In this document: piece by piece, positions 48,004 through 57,505 of the stretch
Layout: each line of letters opens with the position of its first letter
Numbering within the stretch: position 1 is the stretch's first letter
Origin: an uncultured Erythrobacter sp.
GTDB taxonomy: Bacteria; Pseudomonadota; Alphaproteobacteria; Sphingomonadales; Sphingomonadaceae
Assembly: GCA_947495555.1 (NCBI GenBank)
Contig: CANLZI010000002.1
Coordinates: forward strand, 186,001 to 250,000
Direction of reading: 5' to 3'
DNA: 64,000 nucleotides
Translations under genes and position numbers: made by a program
The notes under the pieces: generated by a model
The model's database searches: none
What the model was told of the DNA's origin: nothing
Seen by the model: the letters and a program-made list of their open reading frames with translations, nothing else

Positions 48004-50282
48004 CAGAACGCCTGACCTAGAGAAACATAGACCGCGACAGGGCTGTCATCGGGTCCAGGATTGAGCGGCACGCCCACATCGACCCTGATCGGCCCGAAAC
48101 CCGTCTTGTACCGTACACCCAGTCCGGCGCCGAATTTGATAAAGCGAAAATCCGGTGTGGAGGAAATTGACACGGTACCAGCATCAACAAAAGGCACGAT
48201 CTGAACCGCGCCATCCATCAGTCCGGTATCAATGCGCGCCTCCAAAGAAAATTCGACCAATGAACGGCCACCGGTTGGCTCACCCAGATCATTGCGCGGC
48301 CCAACCGCCTCAAACCCATAACCTCGGATTGAGGAACCCCCGCCAGCATAGAGCCGCCGCGATGGAGCTATCTCGAAAGTCTTCGCGCCTTGGATTGTCG
48401 CAAAGCGCCCACGCGTCGCCACCACCGTGCCGCTACCAACGGATTGGTAATAGCTCGCATCAGCCTGACTGCGCAGATAGAAAACCTCGGTGCCATTGGA
48501 CCTTGATACTTCGGGCGCAAGGAAGCCTGTCACGCGAAAGCCTTCGGTCGGATCAAGCAAGGAATCGCTGAAATCGATTGTCGCGCTGCCAAACAAGGAT
48601 GCAATCAGATATGTCTCGCGCGGTCGTGCGATGCCATCGGTTACGCGGTTACGTTCATCGGTCAGCAGCACTTCGGACCCGACCGACCAGCTGAACGGGC
48701 GCTGGAACAACAAATTGGACAAACGCTCCAAACTGCCACGCAATGCCACGGTTCGCGCTTCGACAGCCTCGGATTCGATATCGCTGGCATAGGCATCGAG
48801 CAGGAAGACCTGATCGCGCTGATAGAAATTGTTCTTTTTGAAGCTAACGCCCAACAATTGTTCCTGCGTGCCGGCGATGGCGCGTACCTTTAACGCACCT
48901 TCTGGCGGGAATAGATTGCGGTGCTCCCAACTCGCCTCCAGCTTCACGCCATCTTCTGAGCCATAGCCAATCGCGCCAGCAATGGTTCGCAGTTTGGCTC
49001 TTTGCAGGTCCACGTCGAGCGCGATCTCGCCCGGCTCCGCCTCACTTGGAGCGGCCACTTCCCGCGGTGTGATTGCGACACTTGAGACCAAGCCGGTCGC
49101 CACAATAGCCCGCCGCAAATCCTGTTCCAGACTGCGCTGATAGACGTCTCCGGCATCAAACCGGGCGATCCGGGCCAATTGCTTGCTCGACAAAAACTTC
49201 GGATCGCTGCTGTTGACCTGCCCAAACACATATTTGCCGCCGGGTACGACGGGCATAGTCAGATCGCCTTCTTCGCGGGCATGGTCGACCAGCAGTTCAG
49301 GATCGTCGATCTCGGCAAAGGGATATCCGTTTTCGCCCAAAGCGGCGTCCAGATCGCGCTGTTCTTCGACCAATTTGTCGCTGTTCAGGGGATCGCCTTG
49401 GACAATGCCAAACGCTGTACGCAAATCTTGCGCATCGGGGGCTGCCGAAAGCGTGCCCAGATCAATTGCGCCAAAGCGATAGCGCTCGCCAGGTATGATA
49501 TTGAAGCGCACCCGCGCCTGCGCATCGGAATTATCAGCGGCATCATTGCCAGCGCGCTGGGCCCCAACCCGGCGAATGATCTGAGCGTTGTAATAGCCAT
49601 AATTGCGCATCAGACGTTGCAGCAATTCCTCGTCAGCGCGCGCACGGGCCGACAATTGCGCAATGTTTTGCTCGCTATCGCCCAGTTCTTCGATCGTTGA
49701 AAGTGCGCGGAATCGCGACAGAAATTCAGACCGTTCGGGGAAATCGGCAGCATCGGTCGGGAAGCCCAAGACAAGCTTGCGATCAATCTCGACCAGATCA
49801 ATCTCTTCGCGTTCGCGCTGCCGGAATCGGGGCAGGTTGGCGAACGGATTTTCGGCTTGCGCGCCAGCCAAAGGATCGACTTCCTCGATTCCTTGCAATT
49901 GCAGATCATCCGGCCATTCCACCTCGAACTGCGGAAGGTCGGCCATCGGGCTATCGGGTTCAAGCGTAGCGGTATCGGGCACCAATGATGGCGAAGCCGG
50001 GACTGTAGCGGGATCGACGTTCTGTTGCTGAGCCCCATCTTGGGCCCCATCTTGAGCCCAGTCTTCGGGTCGCTCTACGGCTGCATCGGGGATCAAATCT
50101 GCCAGTTCTTGCGAGCCAGAACTGTCTTGCGCGAAGGCAGGCAAACCGCTGGCGGCCAACACCGCAGCAATCGCAATCGACCAATTTGGGAAAAGCGGAG
50201 TGCGCTCAGCTCGTCTCGAAGTGAGACTGCTGACCGTCTTTGTTGCCAGTGGAAGGCACAGGTCCGCGCGGCTTAGTCGCAT
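48003..50282 (-). CDS. tamA: TamA/BamA family outer membrane protein
   Basis: Outer-membrane partner of TamB. It has a signal-like helix ([20 protein letters not shown]), an acidic Gln/Ala/Asp-rich segment of about 100 residues with DGAQ repeats, POTRA domains (about 170-420) and a 16-strand Omp85 barrel with the [16 protein letters not shown] (lid-lock RGY) motif and a final strand ending in F (YVSLGQAF). The start is not certain: ATG 50282 lies 77 bp inside bpt and has no ribosome site; further in-frame ATGs upstream are less likely still. Confidence 0.9.
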   Translation of the reverse strand: MRLSRADLCLPLATKTVSSLTSRRAERTPLFPNWSIAIAAVLAASGLPAFAQDSSGSQELADLIPDAAVERPEDWAQDGAQDGAQQQNVDPATVPASPSLVPDTATLEPDSPMADLPQFEVEWPDDLQLQGIEEVDPLAGAQAENPFANLPRFRQREREEIDLVEIDRKLVLGFPTDAADFPERSEFLSRFRALSTIEELGDSEQNIAQLSARARADEELLQRLMRNYGYYNAQIIRRVGAQRAGNDAADNSDAQARVRFNIIPGERYRFGAIDLGTLSAAPDAQDLRTAFGIVQGDPLNSDKLVEEQRDLDAALGENGYPFAEIDDPELLVDHAREEGDLTMPVVPGGKYVFGQVNSSDPKFLSSKQLARIARFDAGDVYQRSLEQDLRRAIVATGLVSSVAITPREVAAPSEAEPGEIALDVDLQRAKLRTIAGAIGYGSEDGVKLEASWEHRNLFPPEGALKVRAIAGTQEQLLGVSFKKNNFYQRDQVFLLDAYASDIESEAVEARTVALRGSLERLSNLLFQRPFSWSVGSEVLLTDERNRVTDGIARPRETYLIASLFGSATIDFSDSLLDPTEGFRVTGFLAPEVSRSNGTEVFYLRSQADASYYQSVGSGTVVATRGRFATIQGAKTFEIAPSRRLYAGGGSSIRGYGFEAVGPRNDLGEPTGGRSLVEFSLEARIDTGLMDGAVQIVPFVDAGTVSISSTPDFRFIKFGAGLGVRYKTGFGPIRVDVGVPLNPGPDDSPVAVYVSLGQAF

Positions 50283-51039
50283 TGGCGATAAGACCAGTTT
50301 GTTCTTCTGCAGTGATACGCTGCCATCCATCGCGACCAAGCTTTTCAAGGGGGCGGTAGCGCACCTTGTATTGCATCCGCGGCGAACCTTCCACCCAATA
50401 TCCAAGATAGACATACGGTATCTGCTCTTCCGCGGCTCGTCGGATGTGGTCGAGGATAATGTAATTTCCAAGCCCCGAGCGTCCCTTGTGATCCGGATCA
50501 TAAAAACTGTAGATCATAGACAGGCCATCGTCCTGCCGATCCGTTAGACAAGCGCCCACAAGGCGTCCTGGTTCCCCGTTTTCATCGGGTTCGCGATATT
50601 CAATGACATAGCTGGACACAGGCGTGTGCTCGACCATGTCGGCATAGTCCATCTCGTCCATGGCGGCCATGCCGCCTTCTGGATGGCGAGCGCTGAGATA
50701 TTTCAGCAACAATTCGAATTGTTCATCGGTTGCCCAAGGGCGACATTCCACCGCGATTAAATCGCTGTTGCGGCGCAAATTCTTGCGCTGCGTTGCTGAT
50801 GGAGCAAATTCAGGTGCAACGACCCGGACCGACACGCACGCCTGGCAATCCAGACAGCTGGGGCGATAGGCCACGGTTTGGCTGCGCCGGAAACCGATCC
50901 GACCCAGCGCTTCGTTCAGCTGATCCGCATTGGCGCCTTTCAATTCTGTGAAGACCTTACGCTCTGTCCGCCCAGGCAAATAGGGACACGGCGCCGGGCT
51001 CGTCACAAAGAAGCGGGGAAATCGAATGGGCGCCGTCAC
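50206..51039 (-). CDS. bpt: Leucyl-tRNA--protein transferase Bpt (aspartate/glutamate leucyltransferase)
   Basis: Adds Leu to proteins with N-terminal Asp or Glu, marking them for ClpAP. The 277-residue protein has the ATE N-terminal domain with CPYLPGR and the Cys cluster CLDCQACV, and the C-terminal GNAT-like part with [12 protein letters not shown] and [17 protein letters not shown]. The start is a GTG (51039) with GAGAGGA about 12 bases upstream. The last 77 bp overlap the assigned tamA start. Confidence 0.96.
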   Translation of the reverse strand: MTAPIRFPRFFVTSPAPCPYLPGRTERKVFTELKGANADQLNEALGRIGFRRSQTVAYRPSCLDCQACVSVRVVAPEFAPSATQRKNLRRNSDLIAVECRPWATDEQFELLLKYLSARHPEGGMAAMDEMDYADMVEHTPVSSYVIEYREPDENGEPGRLVGACLTDRQDDGLSMIYSFYDPDHKGRSGLGNYIILDHIRRAAEEQIPYVYLGYWVEGSPRMQYKVRYRPLEKLGRDGWQRITAEEQTGLIANATKPRGPVPSTGNKDGQQSHFETS

Positions 51040-51130
51040 GGGTGGCCAAATCCTCTCAGGATGGAATCAAGCGCCTTTGAGCGCGTTAAGCCCATGTTAT
51101 GCCTGTTTGGAGGCTCCGGTAAAAGTCCCT

Positions 51131-51149
51131 TAACCATGAAACATGGTAA
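51131..51149. promoter_or_regulatory. Palindrome upstream of bpt
   Basis: ACCATG-AAA-CATGGT is a perfect 6-bp inverted repeat (51133-51147), extended to 8 of 9 by the flanking TTA and AAA. It lies about 95 bp before the bpt start in the 178-bp ilvA-bpt gap. It has operator-like symmetry; no regulator can be named. Confidence 0.5.
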
Positions 51150-51217
51150 ATGACTGGTTACTTTGCACAATCAGCCGAGGAAATGCGCCTTTTGACAGAC
51201 AAATCGAGCGTTTTTTG

Positions 51218-52471
51218 TCAGTTGAGCTCAACTGGACTAACGGCGTAACCCTTCATCCTTAACGTCTCTACCAAGGCATCCAGCTGCGCCCGGTCTCGCG
51301 CTTCACACTCAATGTCGGTGATCAGCCCCTTGGCCGGCAGATGGGTGAAGATGCGCTGGTGGTAGATTTCGATGATGTTGACATTGTGCGCATCAAATTC
51401 ACGCATCACCTTGAACAAGGCGCCGGGCCTGTCTTGCAAAGTTACCCGCAGTCGCGCCAAACGGCCTTGCCGTGCCAGATCGCGCAACAACACATTGGCT
51501 AGCAAGCGCGTATCGATATTGCCCCCGCACAAAACCAGACCAATCTTCTTCCCGGCGAAGCGATCAGGATTGGCGAGCACCGCGGCAAGGCCAGCTGCCC
51601 CCGCGCCTTCAACCACCGTTTTCTCAATTTGCAGCAGCAATGAAACCGCATTTTCCAGCTCTGGCTCTTCTACCAGCAGAATGTCATCCACCAGCTCGGC
51701 GATGATCTTCGAAGTGAATTCGCCCGGCGATTTGACCGCGATTCCCTCTGCCAAAGTATCGCCGCCGCAAGCCAGATCCTGACCTTTGACCCGCGCAAAC
51801 ATGGATGGGAACAAGGCCGCCTGAACGCCGATGATTTCAATCTCTGGATTGATCCCGCGCGCCGCGGTTGCCATGCCGGATATCAAGCCGCCCCCGCCAA
51901 TCGGCGTGACCAGGCAATCAATATCGGGCTGATCCTCCAGCATTTCCAACGCCACCGTGCCTTGACCCGCAGCCACATTGGGCTGGTCAAATGGATGGAC
52001 GAAGGTCAGTCCCATTTCCGCTTCCAGCTTCCGCGCATGGGCGTAGGCTTCATCAAAGGTCTCGCCCTCCAGCACAACCTGACCGCCCACGCTTTCGGTC
52101 TGCATGATTTTGACCGTGGGAGTGGTGCGCGGCATCACGATCGTGACCGGCACGTTCAGCCGGGTGCCGTGATAACTTAGGCCTTGCGAATGATTGCCAG
52201 CCGAGGCCGCGATTACACCGCGTGATCGTTGTTCTTGCGTCAGATCTAGCAGTGCATTCAGTGCGCCGCGCTCTTTATAAGCAGCAGTGAATTGCAAGTT
52301 TTCAAACTTCAGCCAAATCTCGCAACCGGCAATGTTTGACAGGGTCTGCGAATGCATCATCGGGGTGCGCACAACCGCCCCTTCAATCCGCTGGGCTGCA
52401 GCGCGAATATGGTCGAGGGTCAGGGCTTCTAGCGCCTGCGCTGTTGTTTGCTTGTTGGCTTCATCACTCAT
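51218..52471 (-). CDS. ilvA: Threonine ammonia-lyase (threonine dehydratase)
   Basis: PLP enzyme that deaminates threonine to 2-oxobutanoate, the first step toward isoleucine. In 417 residues the PLP lysine is K66 (AAYKERGA), the phosphate loop is the tetraglycine GGGGL near 200, and SAGNHSQGLSYHG is the substrate loop. A C-terminal ACT domain (about 345-417) points to feedback control by an amino acid. The single ACT domain and length fit the shorter type, so a catabolic TdcB-like role is also possible. Confidence 0.95.
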   Translation of the reverse strand: MSDEANKQTTAQALEALTLDHIRAAAQRIEGAVVRTPMMHSQTLSNIAGCEIWLKFENLQFTAAYKERGALNALLDLTQEQRSRGVIAASAGNHSQGLSYHGTRLNVPVTIVMPRTTPTVKIMQTESVGGQVVLEGETFDEAYAHARKLEAEMGLTFVHPFDQPNVAAGQGTVALEMLEDQPDIDCLVTPIGGGGLISGMATAARGINPEIEIIGVQAALFPSMFARVKGQDLACGGDTLAEGIAVKSPGEFTSKIIAELVDDILLVEEPELENAVSLLLQIEKTVVEGAGAAGLAAVLANPDRFAGKKIGLVLCGGNIDTRLLANVLLRDLARQGRLARLRVTLQDRPGALFKVMREFDAHNVNIIEIYHQRIFTHLPAKGLITDIECEARDRAQLDALVETLRMKGYAVSPVELN

Positions 52472-52554
52472 GATTGCGTGCGGTAGTGACTTGGCCTCCT
52501 ATCCGCAATGCGAATGTCTTTGCACTTGACCAGTTTTTGCCTAATCCGCTTCTC

Positions 52555-53457
52555 ATGACAGACACACAAACACTCGCCTTTATCGGGCTCGGCGTGATGG
52601 GTGCGCCCATGGCTGGCCATTTGGCAGCAGCCGGACATCGCGTGATCGCCTATAACCGGACCGCCGCGCGCGCCGATCTTTGGATGGCCGAGCAGCGGGC
52701 AAAAGGTCACGATGTCGCCATTGCCGCTACTCCGGCCCAAGCGGCGAAAGATGCCGATATTGTGTTCGCTTGCGTGGGCAATGATGAAGACCTTGGCCAA
52801 ATCGCTTTGGGCGCAGATGGCGCCTTGGATGCGATGCGCGAGGGCACTTTATTCGTCGATCACACAACCGTATCGGCCCGCATGGCGCGCCAGATCGATA
52901 GCGAGGCGCAGGCACGCGGTATTGCGGCGGTGGATGCTCCGGTATCGGGCGGTCAGGCGGGTGCTGAAAACGGAGCCTTGGCGATCATGTGCGGTGGCAG
53001 CGAGGCTGCAATGGAGCGCGCGACGCCGGTGATGGACTGCTATGCTGCGCGGATTGTCCATGTGGGCGAGGCTGGTGCTGGCCAGACCGCGAAAATGGCC
53101 AACCAAATGTGCATCGCGGGCGTTTTGGGCGGATTGTCCGAAGCGATCCGGCTGGCTGAGGCTGCGGGCTTGGATATGGACAAGACCTATGAGGCTATTT
53201 CGGGCGGAGCGGCGCAAAGCTGGCAGATGAACAATCGTTGGCCCACCATGGCCGCTGGCGAGTTTGATTTTGGCTTTGCGATCGACTGGATGCGCAAGGA
53301 TTTGGGCTATGCCTTGGAGGAAGCGGGCAAGCTGGGGCTGTCATCGCCGATCACATCTTTGGTCGATCAATTCTATGCCGAAGTACAAGCGCAAGACGGC
53401 GGTCGCAAAGACACCAGCGCCCTGATCACACGCCTGCCAAAGGGAGCGCAGACATGA
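52555..53457 (+). CDS. NAD(P)-dependent oxidoreductase, 3-hydroxyisobutyrate dehydrogenase family
   Basis: A 300-residue beta-hydroxyacid dehydrogenase. The N-terminal nucleotide site is FIGLGVMGAPMAGHL, the substrate motif DAPVSGGQAGAENG and the catalytic lysine lies in GQTAKMANQM. The substrate could be 3-hydroxyisobutyrate, tartronate semialdehyde or another short acid. ATG 52555 follows the family start; the in-frame start 81 bp upstream lies across the divergent ilvA promoter region. Its stop overlaps the amidohydrolase start by 4 bases. Confidence 0.92.
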   Translation: MTDTQTLAFIGLGVMGAPMAGHLAAAGHRVIAYNRTAARADLWMAEQRAKGHDVAIAATPAQAAKDADIVFACVGNDEDLGQIALGADGALDAMREGTLFVDHTTVSARMARQIDSEAQARGIAAVDAPVSGGQAGAENGALAIMCGGSEAAMERATPVMDCYAARIVHVGEAGAGQTAKMANQMCIAGVLGGLSEAIRLAEAAGLDMDKTYEAISGGAAQSWQMNNRWPTMAAGEFDFGFAIDWMRKDLGYALEEAGKLGLSSPITSLVDQFYAEVQAQDGGRKDTSALITRLPKGAQT

Positions 53458-55118
53458 TCCGCATGCTTACCTTGCCACTGGCTGTTGCCGGGGCGCTTCT
53501 GGCTGCAAGTCCCGCTGCGGCGGACACTTTGGTCGAGAATGTCCAAGGCATCACCATCGACGAGAATGGCGCATTGATGCGCTTTACCGGGCTCGTGATC
53601 GATGATGATGGACGAGTTCGCGAAGTGCTGATGCGCACGGATGAACGCCCTTCTGACATTGATTTTCAAGAGGATGGGCAAGGCCGCGTCATGTTGCCGG
53701 GCATGATTGACGCGCATTTGCATGTCATGGGTCTTGGTATTCAATCGCTGACGCTGGATTTGTCCGAGACCAATTCGCTGGAAGAGGTTCTGGCCAAGAT
53801 CGCTCAATTTGCCGCCGACAATCCAGGTCGTCCGTGGATTTTGGGCAGCGGCTGGAACCAAGAGAAATGGGGCCTTGGCCGGTTCCCCACAGCTGCTGAT
53901 CTGGATGCCATACTGCCAAACCGTCCTGTTTGGCTTGGGCGCGTGGATGGCCATGCCAGCTGGGCCAACAGCAATGCGATGGAACGGGCCGGCGTAGACG
54001 CAAGCGCGGCTGATCCTGTTGGCGGACGGATTATCCGCCTGCCCGGCTCGCGCGAGCCATCGGGGGTATTTGTCGATAATGCGACCGATCTGGTGGCTAA
54101 AGTTGTGCCTCTGCCCCGCCCCGAAGACCGCGATCTCGCTTTGCGCAAAGCACAACAGCGCCTGTTTGAACATGGCGTAACAGCGGCTGCCGACATGGGC
54201 ACCACTATCGAAGATTGGCAGACCTTCCGCCGTGCCGGAGACAATGGCACGCTGAAATTGCGGATCATGTCCTATGCCCGCAATGTCGCAACGATGGAGC
54301 TGATTGGTGGCCCCTCCCCTACGCCATGGCTTTATGATGACCGGCTGCGGATGGGCGGCATAAAACTCTATCTGGATGGAGCGCTGGGATCACGCGGCGC
54401 AACCTTAAAGCAAGCCTATGCCGACGAACCCGGCAATCGCGGGTTGCCGATCACATCGCCTGCCCAATTAAGAAATCTGATGAGCCGCGCGGCGCTCGAT
54501 AATTTCCAGGTCGCCGTTCACGCGATTGGCGATGCCGCCAATGCCGATTTGCTCAGCGCTATCGAAGAACTCAGCGAATCTTACACCGGTGATCGCCGGT
54601 GGCGCGTGGAGCATGCCCAGATCGTTGACCCAGCCGACATTGAGCGGTTTGGACGGTTTGGCATTATTGCCTCCATGCAACCGCTGCACCAAACTTCTGA
54701 CCGCTTGATGGCCGAAGCACGCCTTGGACCAAACCGGTTGGGCGGCGCCTATGCGTGGCGCAGCATCGCTGCAACCGGTGCCAAGCTGGCCTTTGGGTCC
54801 GATGCTCCGGTTGAACCTCCCCATGTCATGAACGGTCTGGCCGCAGCCATCAGCCGCACCGATGATCAGGGGCAACCCTTTGGCGGATGGCTCCCTGCAC
54901 AGACCATCTCTCGCACCGATGCCCTTCGCGCTTTCACCAGCGATGCCGCGTTTGCTGGCTTTGCAGACGGTCGCTTTGGCAGGCTGATTCCGGGCGAGAG
55001 AGCGGACTTCATTCTGGTCGATCGCGACCCGCTGCTTTCGTCACCCGAAGACATCCGGGAAACAGTGATCTATGAAACATGGATCAATGGCGAGAAGGTC
55101 TTCTCGAAAGATCGATAG
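53454..55118 (+). CDS. Exported amidohydrolase, YtcJ-like (Amidohydro_3)
   Basis: A 554-residue metal-dependent hydrolase with a signal peptide (MIRMLTLPLAVAGALLAASP, cleaved near AAAD). The first metal site H88/H90 is in DAHLHV; GIKLYLDGALGSRGA, VHAIGD, EHAQ and the Asp in FGSDAPVE follow in the order expected for the family. Substrates of YtcJ-type enzymes are mostly unknown (N-acyl or amide compounds). It is translationally coupled to a cytoplasmic dehydrogenase, although this protein itself should be periplasmic. Confidence 0.93.
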   Translation: MIRMLTLPLAVAGALLAASPAAADTLVENVQGITIDENGALMRFTGLVIDDDGRVREVLMRTDERPSDIDFQEDGQGRVMLPGMIDAHLHVMGLGIQSLTLDLSETNSLEEVLAKIAQFAADNPGRPWILGSGWNQEKWGLGRFPTAADLDAILPNRPVWLGRVDGHASWANSNAMERAGVDASAADPVGGRIIRLPGSREPSGVFVDNATDLVAKVVPLPRPEDRDLALRKAQQRLFEHGVTAAADMGTTIEDWQTFRRAGDNGTLKLRIMSYARNVATMELIGGPSPTPWLYDDRLRMGGIKLYLDGALGSRGATLKQAYADEPGNRGLPITSPAQLRNLMSRAALDNFQVAVHAIGDAANADLLSAIEELSESYTGDRRWRVEHAQIVDPADIERFGRFGIIASMQPLHQTSDRLMAEARLGPNRLGGAYAWRSIAATGAKLAFGSDAPVEPPHVMNGLAAAISRTDDQGQPFGGWLPAQTISRTDALRAFTSDAAFAGFADGRFGRLIPGERADFILVDRDPLLSSPEDIRETVIYETWINGEKVFSKDR

Positions 55119-55508
55119 GCTCGACAATCTGGCCGAGCATAGGGACACAAATCCCTCGCGCTTTTACTCATCCTTAAGCTTAAACCTGCAAAGGTTGCGA
55201 TGAAGCGTGGACCAGACCCTTGTCTTTTCGGGAGAAAGTCTGCATTCTCTAATTAATAAGAACGTGGCATAAATCTCGTTCAAGAACAGATGGTCGTACG
55301 TCGCAAAATGGAATTGATTCGCCGACATGTCGGCAATTTGGCGCTATGTTGCGGTGCGGCATTTATGTCACAAAATGGCTGTATTTGGGCAAGAAATCGC
55401 TAATTTCGGACCAAATGCACTGAGGAATGAGTTGTAGGGTTGCCAGCATTGGCAAGCTTACATATGAATAAAGATGAGAGATTTTGAGAGCTCTAAGGAG
55501 ACAATAAG
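55119..55508 (+). other. 390-bp non-coding leader region with palindromes
   Basis: No gene is supported. It is more A/T-rich than its surroundings. Visible elements are the weak hairpins GCTCG...CGAGC (about 55121-55140) and AGGGA-CACAAA-TCCCT (55141-55156) just past the amidohydrolase stop, a perfect 14-bp palindrome GCCGACATGTCGGC (55321-55334), and an inverted repeat TTGCCA-GCAT-TGGCAA (55440-55455) within a promoter candidate. Confidence 0.6.
55440..55468 (+). promoter_or_regulatory. Candidate promoter of the small membrane protein gene
   Basis: TTGCCA (55440-55445, five of six with TTGACA) is 17 bp from TATGAA (55463-55468, four of six with TATAAT). The TTGCCA is also the left arm of TTGCCA-GCAT-TGGCAA, so a protein bound there could block the -35. 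The gene starts about 40 bp downstream with AAGGAG before its ATG. Confidence 0.5.
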
Positions 55509-55733
55509 ATGAAGATTCGTGATTTCGCCGCTGCAGCTGCAGCTCTTTCTTTGGCCGCTGCGCCTGCAATGGCTCAGGCCGCTGACCGCACTTCTGCTCC
55601 GGCTGAAGGCGAAAGCGAACTGGGTGGCCAGGGCGGCTCAGGCATCATCTTGGCGCTGCTCGCAGCTGCTGCTGTGATTGCTGGTATCATCATTGCTGCT
55701 GATGGCGGCGACGACGATCCCGTTAGCGCCTAA
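55509..55733 (+). CDS. Small exported single-helix membrane protein of unknown function
   Basis: A 74-residue protein with a clear signal peptide (MKIRDFAAAAAALSLAAAPA, cleavage after AMAQA) and one hydrophobic helix at about 45-65, Ala/Ile-rich, followed by an acidic tail (DGGDDDPVSA). The mature form would be about 50 residues: a short Ser/Glu segment (SAPAEGESELGGQGG), the helix and the tail. Similar tiny proteins are, as far as I recall, frequent in sphingomonads. AAGGAG seven to eight bases before ATG and a strong terminator after it indicate a well-expressed single-gene unit. Confidence 0.85.
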   Translation: MKIRDFAAAAAALSLAAAPAMAQAADRTSAPAEGESELGGQGGSGIILALLAAAAVIAGIIIAADGGDDDPVSA

Positions 55734-55754
55734 GCGACTGACCAAGAATTAAGG

Positions 55755-55783
55755 ACGGGGCCCGTTTTCGGGCCCCGTTTTTT
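55755..55783 (+). terminator. Strong rho-independent terminator
   Basis: ACGGGGCCCG-TTTT-CGGGCCCCGT is a perfect 10-bp stem with a 4-nt loop followed by TTTTT. It starts 22 bp after the stop of the small membrane protein. Confidence 0.96.
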
Positions 55784-55904
55784 GTGTGTGCAATCTTTTC
55801 GGTTGGCACGCAATGGGCTGAAGGCGATCGGCAGCGCATGCCCACTTGCTCAGCGCAGCACCTCTCTTCACACCGACATAATTCTGCGGGTATCTATTTC
55901 GGGC

Positions 55905-56708
55905 TTACTCGGAGGCCTCTGTCTCTGAAGGCTCCTCGCCCTCACCCTTTGCTGCATCCACTTTCCTTTCTTGAAAGCGCATGAGCAGCAGCGATCCTTC
56001 AAACAAGATCAGAAGCGGGATCGCCAAAATAATTTGCGAGCCAGGATCCGGCGGCGTCACAATCGCTGCCAGGGCCACAACCCCCACCACGACATAACGC
56101 CGCGCAGAGGCAAATTGCTTGCGCGATACAATCCCTGCCCGGTTGAGCAGCAACAGCAGCACGGGCAGCAAGAAGCACACGCCAAAGGCCAAAATGAACT
56201 GCATCACCAAAGACAAATAGTCTCCGGCTGACGGCAAAGCCTCTACCTCCAGCCCGCCAGCGGTTCCCTCAAATCCCAAGAACCAGCGAAAGGCGGTGGG
56301 CATAACCACATAATAGGCCAGCGCAGCTCCGCCTGTGAACAGCAGCGGTGTCGCAATCAAGAAGGGCAGGAAAGCTTTCTTCTCTTTCGCATATAGGCCG
56401 GGTGCTACAAAGGCCCACAATTGGTTGGCGATGATCGGAAAGCTGACAAAGAACCCTGCAAACAAGGCCACCTTCAGCTCGACAAAGAACACTTCATACA
56501 GCTTAGTAAAAATCAGCTGCCCTTCGCCCGACGGGAAGGCATCCTTCAGCGGCTTGACCAAGAAGTCCAAAATGGGGTCGGCAAAATACAGGCAAACGCC
56601 GAACCCAATTGCAAGCGCCAAAACGCTGCGCACCAAGCGGCTGCGCAATTCGACGAGATGGTCGAGCAGGGGCGCTTGGGTGTCGTCGATGTCTCTTAGG
56701 ATCGCCAT
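55905..56708 (-). CDS. tatC: Twin-arginine translocase subunit TatC
   Basis: Six-helix receptor that binds twin-arginine signal peptides. The 267-residue protein starts with a polar segment, then LLDHLVELRSRLVRSVLAL (the signature before helix 1), FPIIANQLWAFVAPGLYAKEK written as FPIIANQLWAF and VAPGLYAKEK, and VTPPDPGSQIILAIPLL near the end. The cytoplasmic tail is charged (EGEEPSETEASE). It is 8 bp after tatB. Confidence 0.98.
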   Translation of the reverse strand: MAILRDIDDTQAPLLDHLVELRSRLVRSVLALAIGFGVCLYFADPILDFLVKPLKDAFPSGEGQLIFTKLYEVFFVELKVALFAGFFVSFPIIANQLWAFVAPGLYAKEKKAFLPFLIATPLLFTGGAALAYYVVMPTAFRWFLGFEGTAGGLEVEALPSAGDYLSLVMQFILAFGVCFLLPVLLLLLNRAGIVSRKQFASARRYVVVGVVALAAIVTPPDPGSQIILAIPLLILFEGSLLLMRFQERKVDAAKGEGEEPSETEASE

Positions 56709-56716
56709 CTTGCAGC

Positions 56717-57121
56717 CTATCCCTTGTCGCCAGAACGGTTGTTGTCGACGTCTAGCGAAAGCTGTGGATCGCCGCTTGGAGTGGCTAAATCAGATTCTGC
56801 ATCCACTGCCGTATCAATGGCCACATCATCCAAAGCTACCGGCGGCCCGGTCATTTCTGCATTGTCGGATTCAGAATCGGCATCAGCATCAGTTCGGGCC
56901 ATAATGGCCTCGTTCTGCGCCTTCCACTTCTGTTCCATTTCTTCCAATTCCGCTTCCCGCACCATGGCATCCAGCCCGGTGCGAAAGTGATTGGAAACCT
57001 TGCGTACTTTGCCGATCCATTTGCCGGCGGTGCGCATTGCCATAGGCATGTCTTTGGGGCCGATGACGATGATCGCCACAACCACAATGACCAATAATTC
57101 TGCTGCACCCAAATCAAACAT
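56717..57121 (-). CDS. tatB: Sec-independent translocase protein TatB
   Basis: A 134-residue single-helix protein that forms the substrate receptor with TatC. It begins MFDLGAAELLVIVVVAIIVI, followed by the GPKDMP hinge and an amphipathic helix (RTAGKWIGKVRKVSNHFR). The long charged coiled-coil-like stretch (AELEEMEQKWKAQNEA) and an acidic tail are typical of TatB. It is 23 bp after tatA. Confidence 0.97.
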   Translation of the reverse strand: MFDLGAAELLVIVVVAIIVIGPKDMPMAMRTAGKWIGKVRKVSNHFRTGLDAMVREAELEEMEQKWKAQNEAIMARTDADADSESDNAEMTGPPVALDDVAIDTAVDAESDLATPSGDPQLSLDVDNNRSGDKG

Positions 57122-57144
57122 TGCGGTGGACGCGTCCTTTCGCG

Positions 57145-57399
57145 TCAGTTCGCGCTGTCGTTCCCGGGGGATGCAGCGGCATCACTTTTTGACGTGGTTT
57201 CGGATGGCGTTGCATCCTTTGCTTGCGCTTCAATTTGCGCAGATGGCTTGGAAGAGGTGCTCTCTTCTTCGCTCATACCCTTTTTGAAACTTTTGATTCC
57301 CTTGCCGAAATCGCCCATCATATCGGCGATCCGCCCGCGTCCAAACAGGACCAGGATGACAAGTGCGATGATCAGAAGTTGCGGCCAGCCAATACCCAT
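57145..57399 (-). CDS. tatA: Twin-arginine translocase subunit TatA
   Basis: An 84-residue pore-forming subunit: a short N-terminal helix ([16 protein letters not shown]), the FGRGRI hinge at 19-24, the amphipathic helix [14 protein letters not shown] and a Ser/Ala/Glu-rich tail. First gene of the tatABC operon; 106 bp separate it from scpB upstream, so a tat promoter may lie there. Confidence 0.97.
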   Translation of the reverse strand: MGIGWPQLLIIALVILVLFGRGRIADMMGDFGKGIKSFKKGMSEEESTSSKPSAQIEAQAKDATPSETTSKSDAAASPGNDSAN

Positions 57400-57505
57400 A
57401 AAGAGTCTCTCTGTTGAAATTGTCCATTTGTTATAGGGATGAACCCGCCGCTGCGCCAGTCATCAGCGCATTTCCAGCAAAAGAAGGTGCTGGTGCGGTC
57501 TCGCT

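Noticed and set aside
55784..55984. A 66-codon frame after the terminator at 55755
   Set aside because: It starts at the base of the terminator without a ribosome site, and runs into the tatC 3' end on the opposite strand.
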